A stretch of 64,000 nucleotides of DNA from positions 4,278,001 to 4,342,000 of the forward strand of contig JADWQK010002063.1 in assembly GCA_017933935.1 (NCBI GenBank). The letters are read 5' to 3'. A program made the translations under genes and the position numbers. This document shows, piece by piece, positions 43,771 through 55,564 of this stretch. Numbering within the stretch: the stretch's first letter is position 1; each line of letters opens with the position of its first letter. Below the pieces are notes generated by a model. It was given only the letters and a program-made list of their open reading frames with translations, did not search any database and was not told the DNA's origin. This DNA is from Sesamia nonagrioides (taxonomy: Eukaryota > Arthropoda > Insecta > Lepidoptera > Noctuidae).

Positions 43771-44180
43771 CTAGCGACCCGCCCCGGCTTCGCACGGGTG
43801 CAATGCTGATACTAAATACACTACAGAAAACTGTTTTGCGTTATAAATTATTATTATTATTATTATATACCATCGCGGAATTTCTGTAGACCTTTTCAAT
43901 GTGGATAAAATATTTAGAACATTCTTTTGATAAATATCGTAGGGATCAGCCAGCGTTTCACTGCAAACGCAGAAAAAATGTAATTATTTACGACATCACA
44001 TTAGAAACCTCAAAAATAATAGTATATCTCTAAAATTTTATGGATATTATTATGCATACCTTCCTCTTGAAGCTCTCTACCTATTAAAGCTCTATCAAAA
44101 TCCATTGCGTAGTTTTAAAGATTTAATCAATCAAGGGGACATAGGGAAAACGAAAGTGATTTCCTTTTATAATATGTACT
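43771..44180 (-). mobile_element. Helitron-like element, ~410-bp subfamily
   Basis: Left edge CTAGCGACCCGCCCCGGCTT, then GCGTAGTTTTAAAGATTTAA and GAAAACGAAAGTGATTTCC near the right edge. The right part is the same subfamily as the right half of 18731-18959. Confidence 0.65.
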
Positions 44181-44605
44181 GAAGTGAAGTAGCAGTCGTG
44201 GGATCGACCGACAGAAGTGAAAACTGAAATAATTAAAAAACAGAATACACTACTTAAATGTAAAAACACAATAAACGATCACAGTATCTTGTCGGTCACG
44301 CTCACGCGAATTCAATACTTTTCCCCAACAAAAAAATCAAAGCATAAACTGAAAGAGAGCGGCGTAGGAAAAAAGCTTAAATAAATAATATGAGTTTTAC
44401 AATTTATATTAAGGAGATCAGTCTCTAATCTCACAGCGCTATAGGTAGAGTCACTTTTAACTCTGTTCCAATTTATCTGATAAAAGTATAAACAAACATT
44501 GTTTAGGTGCAATTCTTACACTGTCACTCGTTATTTTTATATAATAAGTACCCCTTCAATTTTTATTTCTATCTCAGCACTTCATGTTATAGTTATAGTG
44601 AATAA
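44181..44605. other. No recognisable feature
   Basis: CACGCTCACGCGAATTCAATACTTTT at 44296 recurs near 54190 (TACACTCACGCGAATTCAAT), with a preceding AATTAAAAAACAGAATACAC also shared, suggesting an unnamed dispersed repeat. Confidence 0.45.
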
Positions 44606-44907
44606 TCCATATATTATAAATACGAAAGTATCTCTGTCTATCTGTCTGTCCGGCTTTCACGCCAAAACTACTGAACCGATTGTAATGAAATTTAGTACAC
44701 AGATAGTCTAAAGCCTGAGAAAGGACATAGGTTATATAACATCTCGCTACAACCAATAGGAGCAGAACAGTAACAAAAATTGTTGCGAAAACGGGAGCTA
44801 ACGCTGTCATACATTTTGCTCCCATTATTTTAACAGGCGCTTATTTTATATCAACTGAGCTCTTTCGGTTCAAAGCTTACGCGGGTGAAACCGCGGGGCA
44901 CAGCTAG
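44606..44907 (+). mobile_element. Helitron-like element, ~302-bp subfamily
   Basis: Start A^TCCATATATTATAAATACG, end AAACCGCGGGGCACAGCTAG^T. The interior ATAGGAGCAGAACAGTAACA and GGAGCTAACGCTGTCATACA match 37341 in inverse. Confidence 0.75.
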
Positions 44908-45359
44908 TATTAAATAATTTATACTTCAATCAAAAACATCTGCGAAAATTGAGTTTACTAAAATCCACCTGTCAAATGAAATACTGTTTCATTATTCAAC
45001 TAATCAGAATAAAGCGCCCCAGTTGTATGTGTATGTATGTATAGGCTTTAGAGAGAAATAGAAATATGGCTTTTATAAATAAATGCCTTGAAAATAGAAC
45101 CTACTTTACAAAACGAAAACACATCATATTTCTATTTGAAAATCTCGGAACCTTCCGCGTGAAATCATAAAAGTAATTGCTCTGAGGAGGAATCACGAAA
45201 AGGTAAAGGTATTGGCATTGGAAAACATCCCATAGTCCGCTATTATATTATTTTTGTTACATTTCCTGTCATTCGTATGATGTTTATACATTTAGGGGCA
45301 AGTTCAAACATAATGCAACCAACCTACATCGCAGCGACAAAATGTGGGCAAGCAGTGTT
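44908..45359. other. No recognisable feature
   Basis: Unassigned AT-rich sequence. Confidence 0.4.
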
Positions 45360-45940
45360 TTTTTTTTTTAATCATAAACTAGCGCTTGACCGCAATCCCG
45401 CCTGATGGTAAGCACTAATGCGATCGTTGATGGTAAAGCGCGCTAGTTTATTAAGAGCCTCTAGCCTTGTAGACACAAATTGTAGTGTGACGGAAACACC
45501 GCCGCTGGCAAATTGTTCCAGTCCCTCGACGTACGCGGTATAAAAGAAGAAGCGAAACGCTTCGTCCGGATCGCAGTGGTGTTAAAAACGTAAGGGTGGA
45601 AAGTCGCCGTACGACGGGACGTCCGATGGTGGAACGGACATGGGGAAATTAAATCATGCAATTCCCATGCACACTCACCAGAATGCATCCTATAGAAGAC
45701 CGAAAGGCTGGCTACTCTACGCCTGTGCTCCAAGCTTTGGAGACTATTTCGAGTTAAATCTGGGTCGCCAATCAGCCTCTTCGCACACCTCTCCACTGAA
45801 TCCAAAGTAGCCAGCTGACATTTTGGAGCACTATCCCAAATGTGGCTGCATTACTCCACACACGAGCGGACCTGTGCTTTGTACAACATTAGAAGCTGCC
45901 TTGGTGTGAACTTGTGAAGTACCGCCGGACCTGCAGCTTC
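45360..45940 (-). mobile_element. LINE 'L' 3' end, decayed
   Basis: T-run, reversed L tail, then minus-strand codons DSVERCAKRLIGDPDLTRNS, LQSLEHRRRVASLSVFYRMH and SRDWNNLPAAVFPSHYNLC. Small deletions disrupt both ends of the frame. The block extends into the RT thumb region before truncation near 45940. Confidence 0.87.
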
Positions 45941-46021
45941 TTGTAGTATATTTTCTTGTAAGTAATAAGTTTTTTGTTTTTGATATACTGGTATTTTGGC
46001 GTGGTAGCTGGCATATCTATA

Positions 46022-46236
46022 TCTATACTAATATATAAAGCTGAAGAGTTTCTTTGTATGTTTGTTTGTTTGTTCGCGCTAATCTCGGGAACTATTGGTC
46101 TGATTTGAAAAAAATTTTTGATTTGGATACCCCATTAATCCAGGAAGGCGTTAGGCTATAATATAATATTACGCTGCGACTAATAGGAGCGGACCATAAC
46201 TAACTCTACGCGAACGAAGTCGCTGGCGGCCGCTAG
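46022..46236 (+). mobile_element. Helitron-like element, 'CAGCGACTTCG' subfamily, plus strand
   Basis: Complete copy, A^TCTATACTAATATATAAAGC to GAAGTCGCTGGCGGCCGCTAG^T, 215 bp. It has a (TTTG)n run after the start. Confidence 0.75.
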
Positions 46237-46309
46237 TGGTAAATAATTTCATTGTTGTTGTATTTTCTTGTGTTCATCACTATACATAGTATTGTATAAA
46301 GTCATGTGG

Positions 46310-46485
46310 TTTTTTTTAAATGAGCAGTCAGCTGTGCTTCTAGGGAGCATATTCCTTCTTCTCAGCGAAAGCACTAGGAAGTGTCGATGGGTGGGTGTTT
46401 TGGGGGACTGTCATAAGTAAAATTGATGTTCAAAAAGTGCTGATTTTCAGCCTAATTTGAATAAATGACTTTTGATTTTTGACTT
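46310..46485 (+). repeat. Retroelement 3'-end-like repeat, copy 2
   Basis: ATTGATGTTCAAAAAGTGCT and CTAATTTGAATAAATGACTT match 39605-39770 in order and orientation. Confidence 0.55.
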
Positions 46486-46689
46486 TGATTTATTCTTTTG
46501 GCAACTGAAAAATCAAAGAATGTGGTCATCGGTACATTATTTGCAATGTGCACAGCCTCCCTGGTGGTTGCAGTACGACTGCATCGTGGTTTTGATGTTG
46601 TTGGTATCGCCCAGACGATTGATTTCGACGGCTACTTGTGATATGAATGAACTATTTATATTCATAAAAATTAACGCCCGTCTATGTGG

Positions 46690-47280
46690 TGTCGTTGTTC
46701 TGTGGTTAGGTATAACACTGGGTCATTGACAACCTTATGGACGGTGTTGATATCGAGAGAGAATGCAGGGCGCTGTCTGTCCCATGCAACATGTTGGCCC
46801 ACAGGTTTGTACGGTGCACGGAGACTGTCAAAGTTGCGCTTTTTAAAGCGTACTGTCAGTTCTTATACACCTGCTGTCTGTGGGTTAACTATACACAGCG
46901 CACATACAGCGATCTGCGCATTGAATATAGTAATGCGTTCCGAGTGCTAATGGGACTGCCGCGCTACTGCAGCGCCTCGGCAATGTTTGCGGCGGATGGT
47001 ACGGACGGCTTTGCGACCATCATGCGCAAACGGTGCGGTTCTATCTTACACCGCACGCGCGACAGTCCCAACACCATCCTGCGCGTGCTGGTGGAACGAT
47101 GGGAATCTCTGATGCTGGCTCGCTGGATAAGACTGCACGCAGTCTTATAGCGATTTTCCACCATCATCGGGGACTCCACTCGACCCGCCACTTATCTTTA
47201 TCATATTTTATGCATTACTAACACTAGCTTACAAGTTCAAAATTGTACTAACAAATATGGATTTAATCTGAAATAAATGG
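46690..47280 (+). mobile_element. Third LINE type: reverse transcriptase C-terminus and 3' UTR
   Basis: The coding remnant begins upstream of 46737: HWVIDNLMDGVDIEREC follows an in-frame stop. The 3' part runs to CTGAAATAAATGG near 47278 as the probable end. The sequence is GC-rich relative to its surroundings, as for a recent insertion. Confidence 0.72.
46737..47150 (+). pseudogene. Reverse transcriptase C-terminal fragment of a LINE
   Basis: The 137-codon frame reads MDGVDIERECRALSVPCNML, AHRFVRCTETVKVALFKAYC and NAFRVLMGLPRYCSASAMFA. The pattern DIERExRALxVRxNML...LFKAYC is the region after the RT palm in LINE polyproteins common in Lepidoptera. The palm and endonuclease are missing and a stop lies just upstream, so it is dead. 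The clade was not determined. Confidence 0.72.
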
Positions 47281-47288
47281 ATAATCCA

Positions 47289-47521
47289 TCCATACTAATA
47301 TTATAAATGCGAAAGTAACTCTGTCTGTCTGTCTGTCTGTTACGCTTTCCCGCTTAAACCTCTCAACCGATTTTGATGAAATTTGGCAGAGACAATATTT
47401 AGACCCTGAGAAAGAACATAGGCTACCTTTTATCCCGGAAAAATTAGATGTTCCCGAGGGAAATGTAAAAAGCGCGATATAACCGAACTCCACGCGGGCG
47501 AAGCCGCGGGCGGAAAGCTAG
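47289..47521 (+). mobile_element. Helitron-like element, first of a tandem pair
   Basis: A^TCCATACTAATATTATAAAT to GCGGGCGGAAAGCTAG, nearly identical to 11366-11598. Confidence 0.8.
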
Positions 47522-47522
47522 T

Positions 47523-47751
47523 ACTAATATAAATGCGAAAGTAACTCTGTCTGTCTGTCTGTCTGTCTGTTACGCTTTCCCGCTCAAACCCCTCAACCGA
47601 TTTTGATGAAATTTGGCACAGACAATCTTTAGACCCTAAGAAAGGACATAGGCTACCTTTTATTGAAAAAAAAAACGATATTCCCGAGGGAAATCTAAAA
47701 AGCGCGATATAACCGAATTCCACGCGAGCGGAGCCGCGGGCGGAAAGCTAG
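47523..47751 (+). mobile_element. Helitron-like element, second of a tandem pair
   Basis: Starts ACTAATATAAATGCGAAAG directly after the CTAG of the first copy and ends in its own CTAG. The two differ by several substitutions (for example AAAGGACATAGG), so this is not a very recent local duplication. Confidence 0.78.
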
Positions 47752-48283
47752 TTATTATTATAACAGGACCCTAAAAGAGAAATGTTTACGCGAACGATGA
47801 CCGGAACTTACCGACAGCCCGGGCAACGGGAAACATGCGAGCTCCACCGAAACTTTTTCAAGCTTTTTGCCAATTTTATTTCAATGGCCGTTGATATTTG
47901 CTTCACTTTACATTATAAGCATAGTTATTGCTAAAGATACTTTCGTTTCGTGTTGATATACCATAACAAGCTTTAAGGCCTTGACCTACGTACATTTCCA
48001 GTGCAACGTTTCTCGATTTGGGAATGTAGGAAAAAACTTGATTCTCACATGATCGCGATAACACTGTGATCGACGTGTTGCTGAAAAGGCTTTGTGTTGT
48101 TGCTATGTTAACTTTTCGCTATCTTTAACCTTACAAGTATTTATTGTGATAAAAAAAAAAAACATTTTCAATTTTTGTGTACATTAATACTGCATTAAAA
48201 TAGGTAGGTACAATAAGTTTATCCCTGTCCCCTAAACTAGGCTAGGCCCGCATCTTAGGCGGCAGTGGCCGGCTATAGGGTAT
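47752..48283. other. No recognisable feature
   Basis: Unassigned. Confidence 0.4.
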
Positions 48284-48735
48284 GCTATACAATATGTAAA
48301 GAAAACCCTGTCCGACCCATAAGGATAATAAAGGTTAAGTAAACACTTGACCAAATATAATATAAAATTTTACATAATCATCACAGTAACAATAATAATG
48401 AATTTTGAAATAATCTTTTTTTCCCGGGTATTAATTTCAATTTCCCCGAAATATGGTAATTTTTAAAAAACTGACAACACCATTTGTGACGGAGCGAATA
48501 GCGATGCGACCACGTGCCGCATGCCCCGCCCCCCCTTCACCCGCGCATGTATGCCTATCGAGTTGCCTACCGCACATGCATTAAGTTACCTCGCTTTTTC
48601 GAAATAATATTTATTTTTTTGAGGGATTTTTTTTTTAAGTTTAGCCCGGCTTTGTAGGCATTATTAGAATCAGTTAACGATACCTAACAATACCTTCACG
48701 GATCGGACAGGGTTTTCTTTACATATTGTATAATG
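48284..48735. mobile_element. MITE with a perfect 29-bp subterminal inverted repeat
   Basis: ATACAATATGTAAAGAAAAC...CCGA (48287-48315) is the exact inverse of 48703-48731. The extreme ends match loosely. The ~390-bp interior has no transposase and carries a GC-rich patch (CATGCCCCGCCCCCCCTTCA). No duplication could be read. Confidence 0.75.
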
Positions 48736-48949
48736 CAATTTTGGCAGATGTGCCAGTGGACAAGCAAGTTCTTGAATTTAGACATTGTGACTTAAAAAAT
48801 ATGATAGTGAGACGGTGAAGAGTGAAATTGTATGGAGTAAGTGTGAGTGTTTGATGATTATGTTTCAGAAGTGTTTGTGGTGTAGTGAATTATGGTGGAA
48901 TGAGTGTGTTCAATGAGACGCCTTACATATCGTAACATAACAACATATA

Positions 48950-49276
48950 TACGGTCTCTGAAGGACCACATCAGAAATGAGGTCATCCGACAGAGGAACA
49001 AAATCACCGACATAGCTGAGAGGATTAGCAAGCTGAAGTGGAAATGGGCTAGTCACATATGCCGCAGGACCGACAACCATTGGGGTAAACGAGTCTTCGA
49101 GTGGAGACCGCGTCTCGACAAACGTAGCGTAGGACGCCCATGGGCGAGATGGAGCGGCGACATCAAAAAGGTGGCTGGTAGTGGCTAGCAGAGAACTGCT
49201 GAGGATCGACCTTGTTGGCGTGCCATGGAAGAGGCCTATGTCCAACAGTGGACGAGTAGAGGCTGATGACGATGAG
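48950..49276 (+). mobile_element. RTE LINE 3' end, longest coding remnant of the TGA-tailed subfamily
   Basis: It encodes RSLKDHIRNEVIRQRNKITD, AERISKLKWKWASHICRR, WRPRLDKRSVGRPWARWSGD and, after a stop in place of Trp, AMEEAYVQQWTSRG. The tail is GATGACGATGA. Same subfamily as 349-637 and 53415-53582. Confidence 0.9.
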
Positions 49277-49345
49277 TGTATATTTTTATGAGTGAATATT
49301 TAGTGGTTATGCGAAAAAAAAATATTTATTGTTTATATATCGGAG

Positions 49346-49511
49346 CATACGCAGCGTAGGGAGACCCCCAACAAGGTGGACCGATGACCTGGTGAAGGTC
49401 GCGGGAAGCCGATGGATGCGGGCAGCACAAGACCGGTCATCGTGGAAAGCCTTGGGGGAGGCCTTTGTCCAGCAGTGGACATCTATAGGCTGAGGAAGAA
49501 AGAAGAAGACG
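49346..49511 (+). mobile_element. RTE LINE 3' end, GAA-tailed subfamily
   Basis: It encodes RSVGRPPTRWTDDLVKVAGS and RWMRAAQDRSSWKALGEAFV, with an AGGAAGAAAGAAGAAGAC tail. An 11-bp duplication ATATATCGGAG stands at 49335-49345 and 49512-49522. Confidence 0.92.
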
Positions 49512-49624
49512 ATATATCGGAGGGGCAAATTATGTATTTTCGGGAACTTTCACATTGCAATAATCTCAGCCTCAATCTCGTAATAGGAATAGAAAATCGT
49601 AGCTCAATCTGTCTATCATACTGA

Positions 49625-49925
49625 TCCTAATATTATAAATGGTAAAGGTTGAGGGGTTGTTTGCATGTTTATCCCAGACCACGCATTGTACAAAAGAGAT
49701 ACCGTGGCCACTGGCGCATAGGCAGGTCAAGGGACACCGGTGGCTAGTCAGTAAAATTCTGACACGCCTTGACGCTCTGCCCTGAGCGGGAGTTGACAAA
49801 CATTTGAACCTACATATAGAAACAGATAGATCCGGAAAATCTACCTGCAGGCAGTACAAATATTCGTTGCGTGCGGGAACCGAACCCGCGTCACGCAACG
49901 CAATAGTCGATCATGTACAACACAT
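49625..49925 (-). mobile_element. SINE 'C' copy behind a Helitron-like 5' end
   Basis: 49625-49672 starts like a Helitron-like element (TCCTAATATTATAAATGGTA). From there to 49925 is a longer SINE C relative, ending in a minus-strand head with B box GGGTTCGGTTCCCGCACGC. A Pol III-derived origin is supported by the box. Confidence 0.6.
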
Positions 49926-50117
49926 GAATTACAGAACAATAATATGAAGATTTTACAAAGGATGACACAATGGGCGGTCTTATCGCTGAGAGCAACTTAT
50001 AACTGACAATTTTTTGACATGGATTGTCGCTGAGATTGTACTAGATTTTGAACGTTTTTAAATATGAGCATAGGTCATACTATAAATAAACGGAAACGCG
50101 AAAACTATTATTATATA

Positions 50118-50358
50118 CTAGCTTTCCGCCGGCGGCTTCGCTCGCGTGGAGATCGATTATATCGCGCTTTCTAGATTTTCCTCGGGAATTATCATTTTTT
50201 ATTCGGGATAAATAGTACTCTATTATATTTTAATCCTTTTAAGATTTTTAACTTTACGTTTGAAAAATTTCAAAGCAATCGGTTTAGTAGTTATGGCGTG
50301 AAAGCGGAACAATCAAACAAACTCACTTTCCCATTTATAATATTAATATTAGTAAGGA
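50118..50358 (-). mobile_element. Helitron-like element
   Basis: CTAGCTTTCCGCCGGCGGCT at the left edge and TTATAATATTAATATTAGTA at the right. The interior has CAAAGCAATCGGTTTAGTAG. It is close to 55565. Confidence 0.72.
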
Positions 50359-51649
50359 GTATGCTACTTTAATGTGTAAATATTTCTTAAAGTATACAAA
50401 TATAAAATAGTTGTACTAATATTTTTATTAAACCCTTCAGATCTTCAAAGATCTGACATGAAAAAGGCATCGAAACAAATTATATCATAATAATCTTCAC
50501 GGACATAACTCCCGGTAGGATACGCAGAGGTATATTATCGAATACCCGCAGTTTGCCGATGTATAGAGTCCCGCTGGGATTGGGGTCCGGCCTATTCATT
50601 GGGAACGCTCCATTCCTCTATAACTGGGATTTTCTTTTGTAACAGAAAAACCCAATTACGGACTCACGGTGGAAAGTTGAAAAGTCGTGTTTACTACCGA
50701 ACCGAATTGAGTGTTGACAAAATTGAAAGATGTTTTCCAATATTTTATAAAGTTGATAGATGTAAGTAGGTAAATATGTAGGTTAATAAGGAGATGTTTC
50801 ATTTTGGGCCACCACTATTGTACGCTATATAGATAAAAAGGAAAAAAGTAGAAGATTTTCATAAAAATACTACTAAATTAATTTGAATAAAAATACAAGA
50901 ATACATAAATAATTATTTGAAACGTTTTTTAGTGAGATAACCCTTTATTAAGGTAGCCATGACACTTTTTATGACGTTTGATTGGCGACTTTGACAGTTC
51001 TATTTTCCCGTTGTGTTCGTGACGAGTGTTGATTTGAGTTGATTGTGTTTATTTAATGGGCCGTATGTTCGGAATTCATGTTTTGTTTTTTTCGCAGTCA
51101 TATGGTAGATAATATAAATACGATAGCCTTAGATACATGACACGTCAATCAAATGTCATTGTCAAAATCTTATTTCGCTTATTGCTGACCACCATATTTA
51201 TTAGCAGTTGTGTTGCACTCCTTGACCGAGTTAAATTGAATCTGTATAAAAACTAAGCCTAAATATAGGAAATTAATATTAAAAACAGTTAACTATAGCG
51301 TAACTATACCTAGCATTAAGTGTACAATGTGCTGGCCCAGGCTCCATACATTTCTGAAACAACTCCTTTATCAGATGATTGAAAGATCGTAAGTATTTCC
51401 AAATGAAATGTGACAAAAGCTCGAGCTCGACTCAATCCAACAGGTATAAACTATGCTTGCCACAGTTGCTCCATGGACGGGTGGTTATCTCTGTACTAAG
51501 ACATCCGGGCTTCGGAAGGTTCGTCCATGCTTCGAGTAGTTTCTAGTGGTCTATTATGTAATATTTCATTAAATGTGACATTTATGTAATTCCATTCATA
51601 AATCCAATCCATTAAATTAAAAAATATAAACATTCAAAAATAAATTCAT
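50359..51649. other. Unassigned 1.3-kb interval
   Basis: No repeats or coding frames recognised. TGACGTTTGATTGGCGACTT near 50970 and ACGTCAATCAAATGTCATTG near 51140 are loosely inverse. Confidence 0.4.
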
Positions 51650-52262
51650 TTGTGCAAGACATTGTTATTTTGCTTGCTTGAATTCCATTTACATTTGTCT
51701 CTGGCGGCGGACATCCAGTCTCTTCTTGCAGTGAATATCAACAATCTCATCCTGCACGGAGCGCTCGGACGACACCTACCTTGTATGGTCCTTTCCAGTT
51801 TGTGATGTTGATTGTCCAACGACTGTCCTTGTATCTCGCGACACGGCCAGTCCACCTTTACTCTTTAAACTTTTAGCAAACCGCAGAGCATCCTTTACTT
51901 TGGTATCTTCCAAATTTTTATACTTCTTACTCTGTCTCCTTTCAAGTTTAGGCAGCTCCTTTCCATTGCTCTTCCGGTAGTCTAGAGTCTAGAGACTTGC
52001 TTTCTGATCATTTGGCAGCCGTAGGTGAGACAGGGTAAATATTCTAGTAATAACTGGATATTGACCTTTTTAATTTAATTGCTAAATTTTGATTTCAGAA
52101 CCTCTTCTTGAGCCCAATACTTTTCCTTCAAATAGCTGCTCTTCTCTTGATGTCCTCTTTATACCGGTTTTTCTAAATGAAATTTGCTTACCAAGATAAA
52201 CGTAATTCTTTACGTACTCGATTGGCACCTCATTAACCAATATCGGCGCCCAGTGCCTGTAA
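51650..52262 (-). pseudogene. Decayed LINE reverse transcriptase, RTE-like, fourth type
   Basis: In minus sense and order: HWAPILVNEVPIEYVKNYVY with LGKQISFRK (the YLGxxI segment after the RT palm); a frameshift to KYWAQEEVLKSK; a gap; LERRQSKKYKNLEDTKVKDA and LRFAKSLKSK; a frameshift; then WTGRVARYKDSRWTINITNW and, after further shifts, RRDWMSAARDKCKWNS. The arrangement matches RTE-like C-termini but is divergent from the other copies here. It is ancient: at least three frameshifts and a deletion of ~100 residues. Confidence 0.75.
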
Positions 52263-53401
52263 GTCTACTTTACATTAGTTAGTGGAAAATAAATAGTCGG
52301 TGGTCCTTATACATAAATTAATAGACCTCATTTGTTTTAGAATTCGTTATTTCAGCCCGCTCTAGCTTCGTCCGCGCCCTTGCAACATACGTCACGTTTA
52401 TGTTGGCAACACGCGTGACTTTGCATGACACAAACCAATATGTCTCACACCAACGTACCACAAATCGATCCTGATACGGTTTGTCACCCCTTTGATAGAT
52501 GGATTGTCGTTTCATTTACCCAATTCCCTATTTATACGCAGTTTTTCCCGTTAAGTTCATAAAGTAAGTGTGGACGGAATTTATATTTCAATCTCGCGTG
52601 TTTCCTTGGAGGATTGTGAATCATAACCAGTCTATATTATTGCAACTTCTGATATATAGGCCTTTTCTTTTCGAGGGGGGCTTGACTGTAACATAAAAGA
52701 GTAGCCCAGTGCGGGTTGGTAGATGTTACATTTATTCGAATATTTGGTTCTCGAATGTGCAGACTTTTCTTCTGGTGTTTTTCTTGACCGGTTTACCACA
52801 GGGTGTATAATTTCATTTTATAAGTCTTTCTTTTTCTTCTTTTCTTTAGAGTGAATACTACTTCAACTCTTCAATGGCCTCTGTGGTTAGATACCACAAT
52901 TTTGCCAATTACACGTGGAACAAATTATAAAAATTCTTTAAAAAAATATTTCACAATAATGGCGGATATCGCCAATGACAGTTGAAAAACGGCCGCGGGA
53001 GCCGACTAAGAGGAGATTTGATGCAAATCCATTATGTGGCCACTATGCTGCGATATTTCAATATTCTTTATACATTATTTACTGAATGCACTTTTTACTA
53101 CATAAATCACGCGCTTTTATTTTGTAAACGACACTATAAATAATTTTAAAAGTCCAATCAAAAATGCGCGTGACACTCATCTTAGCTTTCCGTCAAAAAA
53201 CTCAATAAGTCTATTTGGCATCTCACAACAACTGCGACTTTATTTATACCTCGCCCGCCGCCTTCCGTAATCAATTTGTTCTAGCGACCTCTTTCAGGCC
53301 TTTAGTTTAGCTTGGAAGCGACTCACACTGTGCTTGCCTGGGAGAGACCTGAATACAGTGGTGGACTGTGATAAACTGTTTTGATTTGATTGAATAACTC
53401 T
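52263..53401. other. No recognisable gene
   Basis: A 65-codon minus frame at 52318 has no domain. The rest is unassigned. Confidence 0.4.
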
Positions 53402-53414
53402 ATTGTCACTCACT

Positions 53415-53582
53415 CGGCAAACGTAGCGTAGGTCCCAAGGGACCCAAGAGGGCGAGATGGAGCGACGACATCAAAAAGGTGGCTGGTAGTGGCTGGCGAA
53501 GAGCTGCTCAGAATCGAGCTTGTTGGCGTGCCATGGAAGAGGCCTATGTCTAGCAGTGGACGAGCAGAGGCTGATGATGATG
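53415..53582 (+). mobile_element. RTE LINE 3' end, 168-bp insertion
   Basis: A perfect 13-bp duplication ATTGTCACTCACT (53402-53414, 53583-53595) defines both ends. It encodes GKRSVG, a frameshifted insert CCCAAGGGACCC, then RARWSDDIKKVAGSGW and MEEAYV, with stop and (GATGAT)n tail. Confidence 0.95.
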
Positions 53583-53595
53583 ATTGTCACTCACT

Positions 53596-54341
53596 AGCGT
53601 CAGGCACTAATTGTCTGACAGTTTTTACTGAACTGGCCCTGACCTGACCTGACCTGTTCAACCCTTTTGGTGCTACCGGGAGCACACACTGCTGCTATTT
53701 TTACATCGAGGTTGTCACTTTTTATTTGTTTTTTTTTTACCTGATTACCTGATGTATGTATATTCTAAATGTTTGTAAATCTGTGCTGAATAAATGTATT
53801 TTCTTTTGTTTTTCTGTCTTTCTTCCTTCCTCCGTTCTTTTCTTTCTTTCTTTGTTTCTATCTTTCTTTCTTTCTCTAATACCCGCTAGTCTCTGTAGTC
53901 AACTAAACTCATACTTCCTTATCCATTGTAATCGTACTTTAGAATTCTCTAGCGTTAAAACAAAAATCTTCTCTCACAAACATTTCACTATTAAACGAAA
54001 TACTATACTTAAATTATTTTGTAAGGTTACTTCACTATTAAGAACTTTTCTAAGGAATAGAACATTTCACTTTTCCACAGGAACCACTTCGTTAAACAAA
54101 GAATTAGGCATTCCTTGTTACAGTGATAACTGAAATCGTTAAAAACCAGAATACACAAAAACTAAAAACACGGTGTCGGATCGTTTACACTCACGCGAAT
54201 TCAATACTTTTTCCCTATCCAATAAAAGTGCTCAACGTCGCTAGAGGAGTTTTCGTTTCCATAATTCATTCAACAAACTACATAATTTATACACAAAACA
54301 AAATAAACAAAAAAAGGTAATAAACGATAGGTTCGTTTATT
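53596..54341. other. Pyrimidine-rich tract; no gene supported
   Basis: A TTTC/TTCC-rich tract at 53795-53880 opens a 125-codon frame that is compositional only. The block at ~54140-54210 recurs at ~44220-44320. Confidence 0.5.
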
Positions 54342-54389
54342 AGTAGTTTTAAAATAATAATGTAGCAATATTATTATTTTAAAACTACT
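54342..54389. repeat. Perfect 20-bp hairpin
   Basis: AGTAGTTTTAAAATAATAAT (54342-54361) and its exact inverse (54370-54389) with an 8-base loop, immediately before repeat T. It may be a duplicated and inverted junction from integration. Confidence 0.8.
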
Positions 54390-54765
54390 CGGTGGTAGGC
54401 CATAACATCGGCTGCCGGCAGAAGTTACCGCCCACCAGACAAAGTCTTGCCACCAAACGATTCGTCGCGTTATGTCTGGTGAAGCCGTACGGAGGACTGG
54501 TCTGAGCAATTGTGTGCCGGGTACGATGAGCCAATTGTTGTTGTGTCGGGAGTTTGGTCGTGGAAGGTCTCCAGTTCAATCTCCCTCTAGCGCAACATCG
54601 TTGGTCGGGTCGTTGAGTTAACATTGCATCACCTCGCTCAACTACCGTTTTCCTTCCTATTCATTCATATTCTTTTGAGTGAACAGGCTCTTAATGAACT
54701 AGCTTGCTTTAGCATCAACGATTACAGCACTGCTGACCACCAGGTTCGATTTTGGTAATAAATAC
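54390..54765 (+). mobile_element. Non-autonomous repeat 'T'
   Basis: CGGTGGTAGGCCATAACATC through TGGTGAAGCCGTACGGAGGA to a decayed L tail (TGAACAGGCTCTTAATGAAC ... CACCAGGTTCGATTTTGG) and an A-run. A small body deletion follows TTCGTCGCG. Confidence 0.78.
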
Positions 54766-55334
54766 AAAAAAAAAAAAAAAATGTATTTGTTTACAAGAAG
54801 CGCCCGAACACTTTAAATTCAGATTGGTATAACTAAGTTTTTGCGTTGAAGGTACAGACGACGCACATCAAGCTACTACAATCTGTCAGATTTCTTTATT
54901 ACAATTCCAACCTTATCTTTAAAGCATTAAAGCTCAAGGTTGATTGGGAATATTTTACAGTTTCGGGTAGCTTGACCTGCTGTCGTCCGTAGATAAGTTA
55001 CGACATTGCACCTAAGTTTTGTAAAGTCAGTTAGGTAATAAGGCCTATAGAATACCGGTATTCAACAGCATCCGGATAGAATTTGAACCTGACATGTTTG
55101 GGAAAAGGCAAATGATGAGGTGAAATAAGATTTATTTCGAACGCCACAAAGTTGATATTTGATAAATGAAACCATTTCATTTAGATGCATGAATATGATT
55201 TGTCAAACTAAATATTGTAAATTCATGAAATGGAAGCTCTTCAATATTTTGAATCGCGGCTCATACTAAACATCACGTTATTAATAGCAATTTGATATTA
55301 TCTGATTTAATTTGAAAACTAGTTGACTAAATAT
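54766..55334. other. Two short shared blocks; otherwise unassigned
   Basis: The inverse of the 34515 block lies at 54850-54900. ACAGTTTCGGGTAGCTTGAC...GTCGTCCGTA at 54958 matches 19014. Their source element is not recognised. Confidence 0.45.
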
Positions 55335-55533
55335 AAACTAGTGCCTGACCATAATCCGGCTAATGGTAAGCAGTGATACAATCGTTGATGGTAAAGCGAT
55401 TTAGTTCATTAAGGGCCTATCCACTCAAAAATCTGAGTAAATAGGAAGGAAGACGGCAATTGAGGGAGCTGTTGGAATGTTTAACCCAACAATACGACCA
55501 ATAATGCTGCACCAGAGGGAGATTGGTCTGGAG
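55335..55533 (-). mobile_element. Repeat 'T' fragment with L tail, minus strand
   Basis: Reversed L tail (55335-55420), then AGGAAGGAAGACGGCAATTG and CCAGAGGGAGATTGGTCTGG. The remaining body is missing. Confidence 0.75.
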
Positions 55534-55564
55534 AGAGAAGGTTTCAAATCAAAATATAAATTAA

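Noticed and set aside
47289..47751. CRISPR-like or satellite array
   Set aside because: There are only two diverged units, each with the ends of a dispersed Helitron-like family. No regular spacers.
53756..54133. 125-codon plus frame rich in Phe, Leu and Ser
   Set aside because: It arises from a pyrimidine-rich tract and AT-rich sequence. No domain is visible, and the following block recurs elsewhere as a repeat.
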